NCBI GenBank assembly: GCA_019155205.2
Contig: JAHNZQ020000092.1
Location: 393,667 to 449,157, forward strand
Length of the DNA stretch: 55,491 nucleotides
Direction of reading: 5' to 3'
Origin: Gracilaria vermiculophylla
Lineage: Eukaryota; Rhodophyta; Florideophyceae; Gracilariales; Gracilariaceae
Positions 9,771 through 20,460 of this stretch are shown here, piece after piece (within the stretch, counting starts at the first letter, position 1; every line of letters starts with the position of its first letter). The notes below the pieces were generated by a model. It saw only the letters and a list, made by a program, of their open reading frames with translations, was not told the DNA's origin and did no database searches. The translations under genes were made by a program, and so were the position numbers.

Positions 9771-10547
9771 ATATACAAGAGGTGTGGAGGACGGCATCTA
9801 AATCGTGAACCTTCAGTGCAGGAACTGAGACGAATTGAAGGGGAGTATAACAAAGTCGGATTTCCGGGATGCATTTGGTGGATCGATTGTATTCACATAC
9901 ATTTAAAAAACTGCTCGAAGTCTATGAAGGGGCAATACCACAAACCGATAGATGGGAAGTTGGCTACAATGTCCTGTGAGGCGTTGTGTGATCGAAACCT
10001 AAACTGTTGGCACTGGTTCCTTGGGCACTGCGAAACCAATGATGAGATCACAGTTGTCGACAACAGTTCTCTTTTCATCGATATCTTCTCCGGTAGACAT
10101 CGAATGACATTCTCGGAGGGCTACGCAGTGAATCAATGTCACCGTAACGCTCTGCGCAACTATCTAGTCGACGGTATTTACCCTCCTTGGGCCATACTAG
10201 TCAGCCCGAATCACGCTGCCGTAAATGAGAGAGAAGTAAACATGAAAACTGCGCAGGAGGCAATTAGAAAGGACATCAAAAGAATGTTCGGTGCTCTAAA
10301 GGGACGGTTCAAGATTCTCCGTCACGAACGTTTTCAGTGGAGTCATGAACTAAATATCTTTTTAAGTCAAGCGTGGGTTATACTGCACAATATGTTGGTC
10401 GACATGGATTTGCGAGATGAGTTTCATAACGAAGTGACGGGAAACGAATCGGACTTTAGCATCGTGGAGGAGTTTTCACATGAACAAGGGCAATCGAGCC
10501 ATAATGAAGTCACAGCAAGTGTGGAACATAATACTGCATCACATTAA
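9771..10547 (+). pseudogene. PIF/Harbinger-type transposase (DDE_Tnp_4), 5'-truncated
   Basis: The frame is open from the LTR junction to the stop at 10547. The protein shows GFPGCIWWIDCIHIHL (first catalytic D), HKPIDGKLATMSCEALCDRN, then NDEITVVDNSSLF (second D region), and DGIYPPWAILVSPNH. The block QEAIRKDIKRMFGALKGRFK follows. In this family that block usually reads DVERAFG, so the third catalytic residue E appears replaced by K. The enzyme would cut and paste its own transposon. Its N-terminal part was displaced by element A. Missing N-terminus plus E-to-K argues for inactivity, although the remaining frame of about 259 codons has no stop. Confidence 0.85.
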
Positions 10548-10944
10548 ATGGATGGACTGCATGATTTACTTGCAGAGAACGAGATTAGTACCAACGAGGT
10601 GGCTCATACTTCTCTCACAACCGCACTTTCTCATCATCTTTGGGCGAAGCGTAGTGATTTCGCATAAACCATCCTTCTCATTCTGTCACCGTCTACAGCT
10701 GCCATTAAAGCACGGTTTTCAGCGCGTTTTACGTCACAAAGTCGCCTCCGGCGTATTCTAGGTTTCGAGTTGCGCTTCGTCCGCTTGGGGTGATGAACAG
10801 AGTTCAGTACTCGTAGCGGAGCTTATAATCAAGCTCGTTGGATTGGTTGACGCTTTGTGGGACTGCCTTCCGTCCTCCATAATCGCGATGTTGTTAGATA
10901 GCGCAGCAGACAGAAATGTCTACATTCGCCTCATTCCAATCCGG

Positions 10945-11748
10945 CTAAAAGCCTCCAAGTTGCGCAGCTCTTTCCATTAATTTTTCCAGACGGTTGTTCA
11001 TGATGGGGGTAGGAAGGGACATGCAGTGCGATATCTTCAGTTGTAAGGAAATAGTAACAGCCTGCTTTTTGCATATTGCTGACGATTTAAGGGTATTTTC
11101 CATGTCCTGCACGCTACAGGCAACTTTGGAAATGGTATTCTTGATTGCCTTCTCGACCTTCTGGCGTTTAGCACCCTTAGGGCGGCAAAAGGGCGGCGTC
11201 TCCATTGAAACTTCTCCTGGTCTCTTTGATGAGTTTATATTGTCATCTGTATCGTTACCTTCCGGCTCATCTCCTGCCATCGCGCGATAGCCTACGGCTA
11301 GCTGAGATCTACCACCAATATTGGCAGCAAACTTTGGGCATGTGGAAAGAAGCCAAACGGCAGATAGAAAGCGGATCGGACCAGGCTTCTTTTCGTCTCC
11401 GTTCTTGATATACTTGTTCTTAGTGCTGTACAGAATCATTGTATTCTGCAGAGTATTTTCTTTTCTTTTCGCGTAAGGAATGGCTGAGCGATAAATTTTT
11501 TCCGCTGCCAAATACTTCTGGAATACCCGAGAAATAGTACTACATCGAAATTGCAAGCTAATTGCAGTACGGAGGCGATAGTACTCTGGTTGACTTCGAA
11601 ATTTGTCGAGTACACTGGTCCAAAAAGTATCAGCGTTCTGCTCCAGAATGGTTTGTGTAGCAGATATCCAGGATCTTGCAAGTGCAAGGTCCTCAGCGGA
11701 ACTGACGTTTGTGCCTCTGGTCGAGGTTTCTCCAACTGCATCAGTCAT
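10945..11748 (-). CDS. Harbinger-associated ORF1-like protein (putative DNA-binding/NAM-associated type)
   Basis: This is an intact frame of about 267 codons on the minus strand, convergent with the transposase. PIF/Harbinger elements usually encode a second, Myb/SANT- or NAM-associated-like protein needed for transposition, and the position fits. Visible features are an N-terminal segment LALARSWISATQTILEQN and a motif RPKGAKRQKVEKAIKN, like the RP.G.KAAKR motif of NAM-associated proteins. A C-terminal helix NRLEKLMERAAQLGG follows. No stops or frameshifts are seen, unlike most frames here. The assignment rests on context and short motifs. The 400 bases between the two genes hold no other recognised feature. 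Confidence 0.6.
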   Translation of the reverse strand: MTDAVGETSTRGTNVSSAEDLALARSWISATQTILEQNADTFWTSVLDKFRSQPEYYRLRTAISLQFRCSTISRVFQKYLAAEKIYRSAIPYAKRKENTLQNTMILYSTKNKYIKNGDEKKPGPIRFLSAVWLLSTCPKFAANIGGRSQLAVGYRAMAGDEPEGNDTDDNINSSKRPGEVSMETPPFCRPKGAKRQKVEKAIKNTISKVACSVQDMENTLKSSAICKKQAVTISLQLKISHCMSLPTPIMNNRLEKLMERAAQLGGF

Positions 11749-11749
11749 G

Positions 11750-12083
11750 ACTGACCCTGCATTGGAACTGGGTCCACAAAGAAACTAGCAGGACGAGTTG
11801 TCGTCTTGGAACGATGTTATGCGCAGCGATAGTTTTGGCGCGAAGACGAGCATGTACTGTGACGTAACTTAATTTCATTCGCACTACCGTGTAGCCTGAG
11901 AGATAAGCGGTCTGCTAAATCTTGTACGATTTGAAATTCCGCTTAGCTCGAAAGCCAAATATTTTCGCTTTACCTCTTCTAATAGAGATGCAAAAAGGTA
12001 TGCTAAAGCCAAAAACATGTATATTTAGCTACTTGGCTCGACTGATAGAGTTGCTCTTAGAAAAACGTGAAGCCAAAAAACAG
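11750..12083. other. Unassigned stretch, probably right end of the Harbinger element
   Basis: No coding frame or clear inverted repeat is found. The Harbinger left terminus is outside the window, so the matching right terminus cannot be fixed. Confidence 0.3.
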
Positions 12084-13812
12084 TTTCAAAAAATATGATT
12101 ACCAGTAATAAATCTTATGTGCGACGCTCAATAGTTTATTTTGCTTTTTTTGCTGTATAATGTAGTACAGTGGCTCTTAAGGGAAAAACGGTGGTGCGGC
12201 CTTATGCTGTAATATTCCTAAAGAGGGCTCGTATTTTACTAGCTGGGCCACGGGTGCATAATCCCGCCCGCGTGCGCTACAGTGTCCTTAAGGGACGGTA
12301 GAATTATTATTCACTTTAGTTAATTTATGCAGGTTAATACTACAGTAGTAAGACCTGCCGAGGTGGGCTCCCGAATTGATACTTAATCTGCAGGTTGAGA
12401 TCCACCTCTGGGAAAGTAAATACAAGCACCGTTGAGTCTTCATCTACTTTTCCGGTTGGAGCCTCTCGTCGATCAACTCAGGTTTCTAAGTTACCAATCC
12501 CGAGGTCGCATCATAGCAGTGCCTGTAGGAGCATTGCCCGCCTAGTGAACGTCCCCCTCCACTTGGTGTTTGCGGATCCCCTTTAAGAATTCCCCCGGCT
12601 TGTGACGGCGGATACCGGAGACCCCATTTAGGAACCCGCACCTTTGCAGTAAACAAAAACTCCTAACGGACGTTGTGCTGTAGTACCTCGAGAAGAGAGC
12701 TGACAGTACCACATATATCGCTAATGCAACGTGTTGGAATCGCATTGATATACTTTTCCGCTTTTGATACTTTTATAGATTTCCAGCAATTATTAATACA
12801 GTTTTTCTATTTCAGAAATAGTCTTAATCTCCCTTCCGTGCGGCTTAATCATCTTAGCAAGCAGTCTCCAAACGTTATCGATCAAGTTCGAATCTTGTGA
12901 GTGCTTTGGGTGTTTTAAATCAGATACCTCTGACACCTGTAGCCAATCTTTTATTAAAGAGGCTGTGTTGACTAACAAATTACTGTGTTAAAAATTGAAC
13001 TTTTCTTCATAGGAATATAATTTAAATGGTAGCAAATAGTTGTATAGAAGGTCTCGCTATTTTTCCGCGTTCATGGTTGTTTTCATAAATGCAATGTCAA
13101 GGAGACCTTCTTTATAAATGCCAGCCCAGACCATTATAAAGCCTCCATCTGAATGCCTGGTATAAAAGTCATGACGTTCTTTGTAAAGATCACGCCAATA
13201 AAATTTGAAGTAATCTTGTCGGTCTAAATTTAACTTTTTTTCATCAATATAAATAAATTTTTCCCATTTTTTTTTACAGTAGGCTTTTCCAGCACACGAT
13301 TAAATTCTCTTCTACTTGTGATGGTCATGAAAAAAGAATGGTTTCTTCATTTTTCTTGTACTTAAATGAATTTGTGTTCTTTATATGCTTCCATATAGTT
13401 GGTTTTTGAAACGTTGAGATTGAAATTCATTCCAAATGTTATGCACGATTCTTTTCCTTTGACTGAAGCTTTTTAAATTCCGTTCTTTTCTGTTGGACGG
13501 AGCTTTTTATGGCGTTCTGGAGATCGTTTTTGTCCAAAAAGAGTTGGATGTTTTGAGGACATTAACAATTGTGACCCTAAAACGCTTCACTTTTCCAGCG
13601 ATAGCTGTTGGAATATTTTTTGGCATATGAATTTATGAATTGAAGCTGTTTTTGCTTGGAAATTGGAGGACCTTGAGCTATTTCTACTAGAAAGAAGACA
13701 ATGTACATATCTTTTTGAAGCAATACGACATAGAATACGTGCAATATCTAGCCTACAGTACAGTTTTGGCGCACTTTTAAGGGATAATATGTTTTTGAAA
13801 TGGATTGCACCT
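12084..13812 (-). mobile_element. Tc1/mariner copy 1, dead, split by a solo LTR
   Basis: On the minus strand it runs from a terminus CATTTCAAAAACATATTATC near 13812 to AAACTGTTTTTTGG near 12084. It aligns along its length with the copy at 37225-38392. Transposase remnants include WRDLYKERHDFYTRHSDGGF, then FIMVWAGIYKEG. The tail is SLIKDWLQ..SEVSD and NLIDNVWRLLAKMI, the Tc1 C-terminal signature. Many stops and frameshifts are present. The A-family LTR at 12161-12713 splits it near its 3' end. Without that LTR it is about 1.17 kb, the same as copy 2. Confidence 0.75.
12161..12713 (+). mobile_element. Solo LTR of the A family inside Tc1 copy 1
   Basis: This complete 553-bp LTR starts TGTAGTACAG and ends CAGTACCACA. 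The flanks are TATAA (12156-12160) and TATAT (12714-12718), a duplication with one mismatch. The Tc1 sequence is continuous across the site when compared with copy 2 (38290-38320). It contains several CCT-N(1-2)-AGG sites, for example CCTTAAGG near 12290 and CCTGTAGG near 12520. Confidence 0.92.
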
Positions 13813-15400
13813 TTTTTGTTCCTGTTATTCGCCTATCCAGCTGAACTGCAACACACCGCCGAACATCAACTCAGGGCCGTTTCAAACAAGCACATATATG
13901 CGTCTTATTTATCAATATTTATATACTTCATTTTGCTGTCAGCCAAGCAAACAGCAGCCTATTTGCCTTTTGGGTCTACAGAAAAGCTTTTTCAGGTTTT
14001 GCTGGTCTCTCAAGACGTCTGAAACAAGCTCTCCACTCTGCGCAATCCTAAAATCATGCCAAATCCGTGAATTCTCTGTATTTTTATTATCTTGAGCACA
14101 AAAAACGCAGAACGACTATCCTAATGTACTACAAAGTGCAAATGGTCACGTTCTCATGCATCAAACTAACGTGGATTCGTTTCTCTTCAAATCCTGTCTG
14201 ACAACTCTAGATCAACGAGATAAAGCCTGTCTTTTGCGCTTTTTTGTAGCGCAAAGCACTGTTATCCATGAAATTAATCACTTTGTACTGCCGTTGAATC
14301 CTGTTTACTATTGCATTGTTTTCTTCGTCATATCTGGCCCGCTCCATGTTTAATTACACTTTGCATACTGCCGTTCATGCTTTAAAAGCTAATTCCAGGC
14401 GCGGAAGGCCCTCCGATAGGCTCAAAATCTCATCTTTGACATCTTCGCGGTCTTGTTGCACACATGGTTTTTTCGCACATTTCTGTTTTTGTTTTACGGT
14501 CTCACTGTAGCTCCTTCCTCATATCTGGCATCATCGTCGCATATCACCTCTGTGGTCATACTCAGCATTGACATGTCTTCATGCTGTGGTCCTAGCCTTC
14601 ACACAAGAAATAAAAGCAGCCCCCGTTTGAAATCAGCAGTTAGATCTCCATTACTTGTATTTCGCAAAACGTTAGTGAAGCGCGATCTGTGGTTCTATCC
14701 AGAGGCAACCCATTGATCTTAAATCACGGTTATCTGTCTTTTGAACTCAGTGGATTGTATTTTCAACATAGTTACCGTACAAAATGTGATAGGGCGTTGT
14801 TTTGAATTCACGTGATCAATTTGTTCCCTAAAATGTAAAAATTTATACCCTGCTTAATCAGTAAACATGTTTTTCACAATGATCCAAAATGATTCCCTTG
14901 TTACGATAGCATCAATGTGCGTTTTTGTCGACTTTAATTCAATTTTCTTTTAGTCAGTGCAAATCGTGCTCTTTATTATCCCTAAGCAGCACAAAGAGAC
15001 GTGCAAACGCGTTCATTGTAAACTTTCGTGCAGATATTTTTACTTGCTTTAGGGAGTCGGATCAATGTGAGTTGCTTTCAGGTGTTTCTTCTAGATTGGA
15101 AGTTTTGGGCTTTTCTCTTTGAAGCCTACGACGTGTAATCTCTTCTTTTCTTGTAAATGATTCAGAATATGTTCTACTTTGGTTATGCCTGTAGTGAAAT
15201 TCCCCGGAGGAGAAAGTACCACGAAGGATGTTCGGATCCTTCCTCTCGCGAGCTGGCATAGAAGCAGAGCTTTCCTCAAGCGAGGAACACAAGCCATGCA
15301 TACCTCCAGGGCCAATCCGTCGGAATGAATGCAGGAAGAAAGACAAATTGAGAAACCGAGTGTCCGGCACGTCTTGTGATTGAGGCAGTTTTCGTAAGTT
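13813..15400. other. Unassigned AT-rich stretch
   Basis: Short frames in all phases show no recognisable domain, and I see no clear terminal repeats. Only one CCT-N(1-2)-AGG site (CCTCCAGG near 15303) is seen between 12714 and 16000. Confidence 0.3.
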
Positions 15401-16064
15401 CGGTGAAATTTCCCTGTAGTATATCGGGCTATCTCGGGACGACCGGGTAATATATTGCGCATCGCGGGTATCAGACAAACTGCGTTGAGCGGGTTGTGGA
15501 CCTAGTTCGAAAAGGTGTAAGCCGGAGGTCGGATAGGGCTAGCCTCCTACGAGAGCGAACCTGAGAGAGGGAAAGAATAGTTCGGATAATGGCTATCAGG
15601 GTCAAGGGCGGTTGCCTTCCGTAGTCCACGGCGTATATCTCCAAGGTGGAGAGAGTTACTCGCGTGAGTGGCAAGTTCAGACCGGAGATCCCGCTTGGTG
15701 CGGTCTACTCGGCGCAACGGCCGGAGTGCCGTCGTGCTTAGTACTGTAGCTCTAAGGCTAAAATATCCAAAAAAACCAAATGAATAAATATCGAAAGTGC
15801 TGAAATAACCGTGCAAATCGTGTGTCATCCGGCACCCATGCTGTAGCTAGAGGGCCGCGTGCGGTTACCCGGCGCGTGCCGGGAGGCCGTCCGTTGCGCG
15901 TGCCACGTCGCGCGACGCGCTGGGTTGGCTACTCTTGAGTCCAACGTGCAAACGGACCTGAATCGCTCCTGCGACATTAAGCATCTTCATATATACCGCC
16001 TGCCCGGAATCCAGTGAATCAGCAAAGAGCCAAATAAAACCTCCCTGGAGGGCGTTGCACTTCA
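15400..16064 (-). repeat. 3' LTR of element F (outer end unresolved)
   Basis: On the minus strand it starts TGAAGTGCAACGCCC directly after a purine tract. This is the same terminus as the LTR-B at 24313, although the bodies differ, so the two are related subfamilies. A TATATA lies near 15990. I could not find a convincing CACTACA end, so the left boundary is a guess. Confidence 0.5.
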
Positions 16065-16068
16065 TATC

Positions 16069-16079
16069 TCCCCCCTTAA
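16069..16079 (-). promoter_or_regulatory. Polypurine tract of element F
   Basis: The minus strand reads TTAAGGGGGGAG five bases before the LTR start at 16064. This is the usual plus-strand primer position. Confidence 0.65.
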
Positions 16080-16154
16080 GACAGGGCGCGCACCTCAATG
16101 TGGAAGGGCCATGTCGGAAAGCGGTAATAAGAGCACGCCCGACTCGCCGGCTTC

Positions 16155-16682
16155 GTGTATTTCGATCCTTGGAATTACACGGATATCAGGTGCGCTGAGG
16201 TGGAGATCTATCGCAATGCGCCCCGGAGATTCCCGGCTGATCACCCTTGTAGATACATTGACGCCTGCGGCTATCACTGTGCCTATGCGGAAGGTGACCC
16301 CATAGTGGATCACGAACCCGCAGTGGCGGTAGACTATGTGGTTCCTGATACGGGTGATTCCATTTACGGGGTGGACGTGGTGCCTACCAAGCAGAGATGC
16401 ACCTCGATTCAGGAGGACGACATGCGCGATAGGAGTGCTGCTGCTTCGGCGGATGTTCCTGAGGCCATTAATCCGATCGCTCCCTCGCATGCAGCGACCC
16501 CGGCGACTCCGCCCGCCACGGTAGGGGTTACCGGTTCTTCCGCGTATCCTGCAGACTCGGTGCCTGGAAGCGATGTCATTGTGCAGTTCCTGCGAGAGGT
16601 TGGGCTTCGACCTAGCGAGATTTCGGGGGATGTGTCTACGATGCGGGAGGACCTGGCAATCCACCTTGGCAGGAGTACCTGA
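16155..16682 (+). CDS. Convergent accessory ORF of element F
   Basis: This frame of about 175 codons is opposite to pol, between pol and the 3' LTR, the same place as the aORF of the A family. The N-terminal half is aromatic and acidic (FDPWNYTDIRCAEVEIYRN, then YIDACGYHCAYAEGD). A Pro/Ala/Thr-rich linker follows, then a C-terminal helix (FLREVGLRPSEISGDV, MREDLAIHL). Globular part, P/A/S linker and terminal helix is also the layout of the A-family aORF, but clear residue homology is not established by eye. An overlapping frame starting at 16111 is an alternative N-terminus. Function unknown. Confidence 0.5.
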   Translation: MYFDPWNYTDIRCAEVEIYRNAPRRFPADHPCRYIDACGYHCAYAEGDPIVDHEPAVAVDYVVPDTGDSIYGVDVVPTKQRCTSIQEDDMRDRSAAASADVPEAINPIAPSHAATPATPPATVGVTGSSAYPADSVPGSDVIVQFLREVGLRPSEISGDVSTMREDLAIHLGRST

Positions 16683-16741
16683 TCATTGGAGAGGCAGCAG
16701 TAATCGCTGACCGTCACGAGGACTCCCCTGGATAGATTAGT

Positions 16742-16747
16742 AATAAA
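16742..16747 (+). terminator. Polyadenylation signal AATAAA after the element F aORF
   Basis: AATAAA lies 60 bases after the stop of the convergent ORF and parallels the signal seen in A, B and E. Confidence 0.45.
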
Positions 16748-16754
16748 AATGCGA

Positions 16755-17260
16755 GCAACGTGCGTCCTCCAGGAAAAAGCCTTGCGGCTTTCTTTGCTTG
16801 CAATTGTTCTTGCTCTTATTGGAGGTCAGAGGGGCAAGGGAAAGTTCAGGGGATGCAAAGGAAGTTCGCCAGCTCTGGCTTGGATTTACTTGGAGGTGTC
16901 TTGACCACGACGTATATAGTGGCGCAGTCGCACCGACTAGCTTGCATTAGAAATTACACTAAAAAGGCGAGACACTCAATACTACCAATCATATTGTAAG
17001 ATGACATAAATGTACTAGCCACAATTCAATAATGCTTACAACAGCAAGGCACAACAAGGCATGACAGTNNNNNNNNNNNNNNNNNNNNNNNNNNNNNNNN
17101 NNNNNNNNNNNNNNNNNNNNNNNNNNNNNNNNNNNNNNNNNNNNNNNNNNNNNNNNNNNNNNNNNNNNTATGGTAGTGAACAACGTGCCGAATAGCACAG
17201 CTGCACACGTGTACCACACAAAGTCAACATTAAACACAGCCCATGGTCCCCGGAACATTT
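16755..17260 (-). repeat. LTR-like dispersed repeat (LTR-C) with internal gap
   Basis: The minus strand of 16820-17068 aligns with the plus strand of 46265-46530, sharing CTCCAAGTAAATCCAAGCCA and TATGATTGGTAGTATTGA. A TATA box (TATATA, 16913-16918) stands 5' of the most conserved block, as in an LTR promoter. It lies between pol and the convergent ORF of element F and is probably an insertion. Outer limits are uncertain because of the gap. Confidence 0.5.
17069..17168. other. Assembly gap of 100 N
   Basis: Exactly 100 undetermined bases, a conventional scaffold gap. The true distance across it is unknown, and the gap lies within a repeat. Confidence 0.99.
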
Positions 17261-17597
17261 AGTTGTCAGTGACAGCATAGGCACCTTATCCAACAGCTCT
17301 TGCGTAAAGCGGGAATCTAGCGATAATCACCGGCATATGTCGGAAATTGTGCCATCATCGATGGAAAACCCGTGCTCACAGTGACTCGCCTTGCACGATG
17401 AAACCAGCGATCTGGATAAAATACCTATGAGTGTTAAAAGGGTCGGAGAAGAGATTGAGGATTGAGAGGTTGATTTTATGTTCCACTGTCGACGTCCGCA
17501 CTTCGCGGTTGGGATGCGCTCCTTCCGTGCTAATTGTTCCTTATACCACTTGGGTATATACCAGTGTTTCCGGCAGAGAGATCTTCCGTTTGCGGTG

Positions 17598-20460
17598 TTA
17601 CTGTAGGGCCGCAGAGTGAGGCAGATGCTCGTTTGGCTCTAGCATATCCCAATTCGGGTCATATCTGTACCAGCGGACTTGGTACCAGATGATCCCCTGT
17701 GGGTCCACTTCGTGTCCGACAACTCGGTCAAGGACGTACTATTGGATATACACTTTCCGGACTTGCTGCGTTGGTATCAGGCCTGGGGCGTTCTGATTCC
17801 CTTCCTAGGGTCAGGTAGCTCTCAGCAGTGTTTTCAAGGAAAACATTTGCTCGAGTTCCTCGTCCTCCAGGTATTCCGGATAAGTCTTTCTAGGTTTGGG
17901 GGAGCTTCCAGGCTAGCGTTCGGTTGGCGTACCGGACGAGGTGTTCCGAGTTGCGGTCTATGACTGCTCAGCGGGTGTTATTACGGCGTGGTCTGGAGCG
18001 CCGATTGGATGCAGCCGAGCCGGGTCCGTGGAAAAGTCTTGATCGCAATCCGCCTCCGGAGTGTTCATCCGGTACCGCGAGGTTGCGTCATCCGACTACA
18101 CAGATCCGTCCCTGGGTGCATGCGCGATTGGAAGCCCAGGCGCTTCCGCTTCCGGGTTTCTGGCGCTGTTACCGCTCGCGGATGGTGGCACAACAACAGC
18201 GTTCCATCGCGACGGAAAGTGACAACGATTCGCGAACGAGCGGCTGGCTTCCCTCCCCTCAGACGGAAGAGCAACCTGTGGTAGCACCGTAATCATTGGA
18301 CGGGGATACATGCCACGGAGAGGTGGACGGTACAGCGTGAGCGAGGAAGCCGGTGGATCCGGAGCACCCAACAATGTCGGAAGGTTTAAAAGTCTCCACG
18401 TGGGGGTGCGAAGCACGAAAGTTTGAGATATTGTGGTGTTGGAAAGGCCAGATACCGTACCATAAGCATCGTTGGCTGTTGAGACCTCACGTGCGGGACG
18501 AGGCACTTGTACGACGTGGTGGCGTGACAGGCACTCCTTCTCCTCGCCATCTGCGGTTACCACCGTGTGACGGCGCAAACGGTCATCAAAGTTTCGCTTG
18601 TACGCGGCTTGAGCGTGTTCCATCGCGTTACGGACAACCGGCACGAGCTTGGAAAGCCAATCTTTCAACCGCAGGCGATATTAACCGAGTAAAGGGAAAG
18701 CATCCGCATGCGCATGGGGTTCCAGCGCGAAAGTTGGGGGCGTACGCGATAAGACCAGCTCGAAGGGAGTACGGCCGGTGGTCCGGTGTACCTGCGTATT
18801 GTAGTCATAGGTCACTGCATCCGTGAAGAGATGCCATCAGGTTGGGTGACCCACGACATATTTGCGCAGCTACGCGAGTAGTGTTCGGTTAAACTGTTCA
18901 ACCTGCCCATTAGTTTGCGGGTGATAGGTTGTGGTGAAGAGATTCCTCCCATCCAGTATGCAGCAGACGTCTTAAAAAATCGCGAGGCGAATTGCTTGAC
19001 GTTGTCGGATAGTACCTCGCCGGGGTGCCCATAAACAAAGACCCAATGCGTTACAGACGCCTGAGCAATGGCAGAAGTGTAGATCGTCCTCAAGATATTT
19101 GTCTAAACAAGCTTCGCTAAGCGGTCGGTGATTACGAGCAGACAACTGTTCCTTTTTCTTCATCTTCCAAAGAGGGTCGAGGTCATCCTGGCAAAAAACT
19201 TGAAAGGAGCCCCTAACGGAAAAGCTTCAACGTCTTTGAATGTTTTCGGAGTTTTACCCGATTCCTTGTGCATTTTTTGCAGAACAGCACAGCGGCGTAG
19301 CAATCCCCCGGCATCGCGAGCTAGTAAACATCCCTCCGAATGGTTATATAAAGTTTTCTCCTACCCGGGTGGTCACCGAGTTTCGGGTAGTGTGACACTT
19401 GAAGGACCCTGAGCTGGAGGGAATAGATCCCCACATTTTGTTTGTGACGCTCCTCTTTCCGGACCAGGTAGCCCGTTTTGCTCACCTCAAAAGGTAGGCC
19501 TTCGCCACCGTTCATACGGGCACGTAGTTCCATGCCGAATGGGTCCCGGAACTGTTATCGGATCATTTCCTTCATACTGATGGGCGTGAAAGTCCCCTGT
19601 TGGGCATGCTCGACGTCCTCTGAAGCTAAAAACTCGTCTATTATGCCTGAGCTAGCCTTTTTGGAGGTTCAGTGTGGAGCTTCCGGGGGAATCCCTTCTG
19701 CAACAAAGCAGGGGATCTCGTGCTCGTCGACATCGCCGACCGCTTCTCCCTTTGTGGGCGAGCGCGGTAGGCCATCGGCTTGCGCGTTCTGTGCGCCCTT
19801 CTTGTAAACCACATCAAACATGAATTCCGCTAGACCGAGCTTCAACCGCCTTGAGCGGCCTGATGGATCGATGATGTTCATCAGCCACCTCAAGAAGAAA
19901 TGATCCGTGAATACGGTGAAGTGCACCCCAGTTAGATAGGGGCGTAATCTCGAGAGAACTCACAGCATGGAAAGGCACTCCTTCTTTTAGACGGAATAGT
20001 TCCTCTCGTGATCGTTGGAGTCCGGGATTAATATCCTGTTTGTTTGCGCTCCCATTCGGGGCTTGTTTGAAACACAGCACAGCCCACTTGGTGGTCTCTG
20101 GAACCCGTATCCACGAGGTATAGGATACCCAGCTTGGGAAATGACAACATTGGAGCTGTCGTCACTTCCCGGATTAGGGACTGAAAAGCAGCCAGTGGAT
20201 CGGTGGTGAATGGCGGAAGGTTCGGCTGCTGCCCTTTCCGCAATGATGCTTTAAGCGTTGCGGCGGTATCCGACAAATATGGTACGAACCGTCAGTAGAC
20301 GTTGACTAATCCAAGGAAGGATCTCAATTCCGTTCGCGTCCAGCGTTCTTCCGCCTCCGTGAGGGGCTTGACTCCAATCTCTTTATCATAAACCGTCCGC
20401 TGAAGTGCAAAAAATGTTGTACGGTGAGGATTTTGGCTAATTTTCGTAAGGGGGCCAAAG
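17598..20460 (-). pseudogene. pol remnant of element F (RT thumb to chromodomain)
   Basis: The minus-strand frames, in pol order, start with an RT thumb with SFLGLVNVY and RFVPYLSDTAATLKA (about 20330-20240). The RNase H start has LVDTGSRDHQVGCAV, then FTDHFFLRWLMN and KKGAQNAQADGLPRS (19926-19669). A zinc-binding segment VSHYPKLGDHPGRRKLY (19420-19340) follows. The integrase core has VLSDNVKQFASRFF and HPITRKLMGR-type residues (19093-18812). The integrase C-terminus includes NAMEHAQAAYKRNFDDRL (18668-18096). The chromodomain has IIWYQVRWYRYDPNWDMLEPNEHL without its first word and stops at 17598. Several frameshifts and stops make it a clear pseudogene. Confidence 0.8.

Larger units (their letters stand above)
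15400..20460 (-). mobile_element. Element F: decayed Ty3/gypsy chromovirus of a second family
   Basis: Minus-strand remnants in order are RT thumb (about 20460-20280), RNase H, integrase zinc-binding, integrase core, C-terminal domain and chromodomain (to 17598). An LTR-like insertion with an assembly gap follows, then a convergent plus-strand ORF (16155-16682), a polypurine tract (16069-16079) and an LTR starting TGAAGTGCAACGCCC at 16064. RT fingers, protease and gag are absent in this window. The low-coordinate LTR boundary is not resolved, so 15400 is approximate. Confidence 0.75.

Noticed and set aside
12395..12586. Open frames inside the A-family LTRs (also 2011-2235, 46911-47120, 51496-51732)
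   Set aside because: They recur only because the LTR recurs, are short, differ in frame among copies and have no start or domain support.
15062..15478. Minus-strand ORF of 138 codons upstream of element F LTR
   Set aside because: No recognisable domain; the region may be LTR or flank of element F and the two overlapping frames are equally open.
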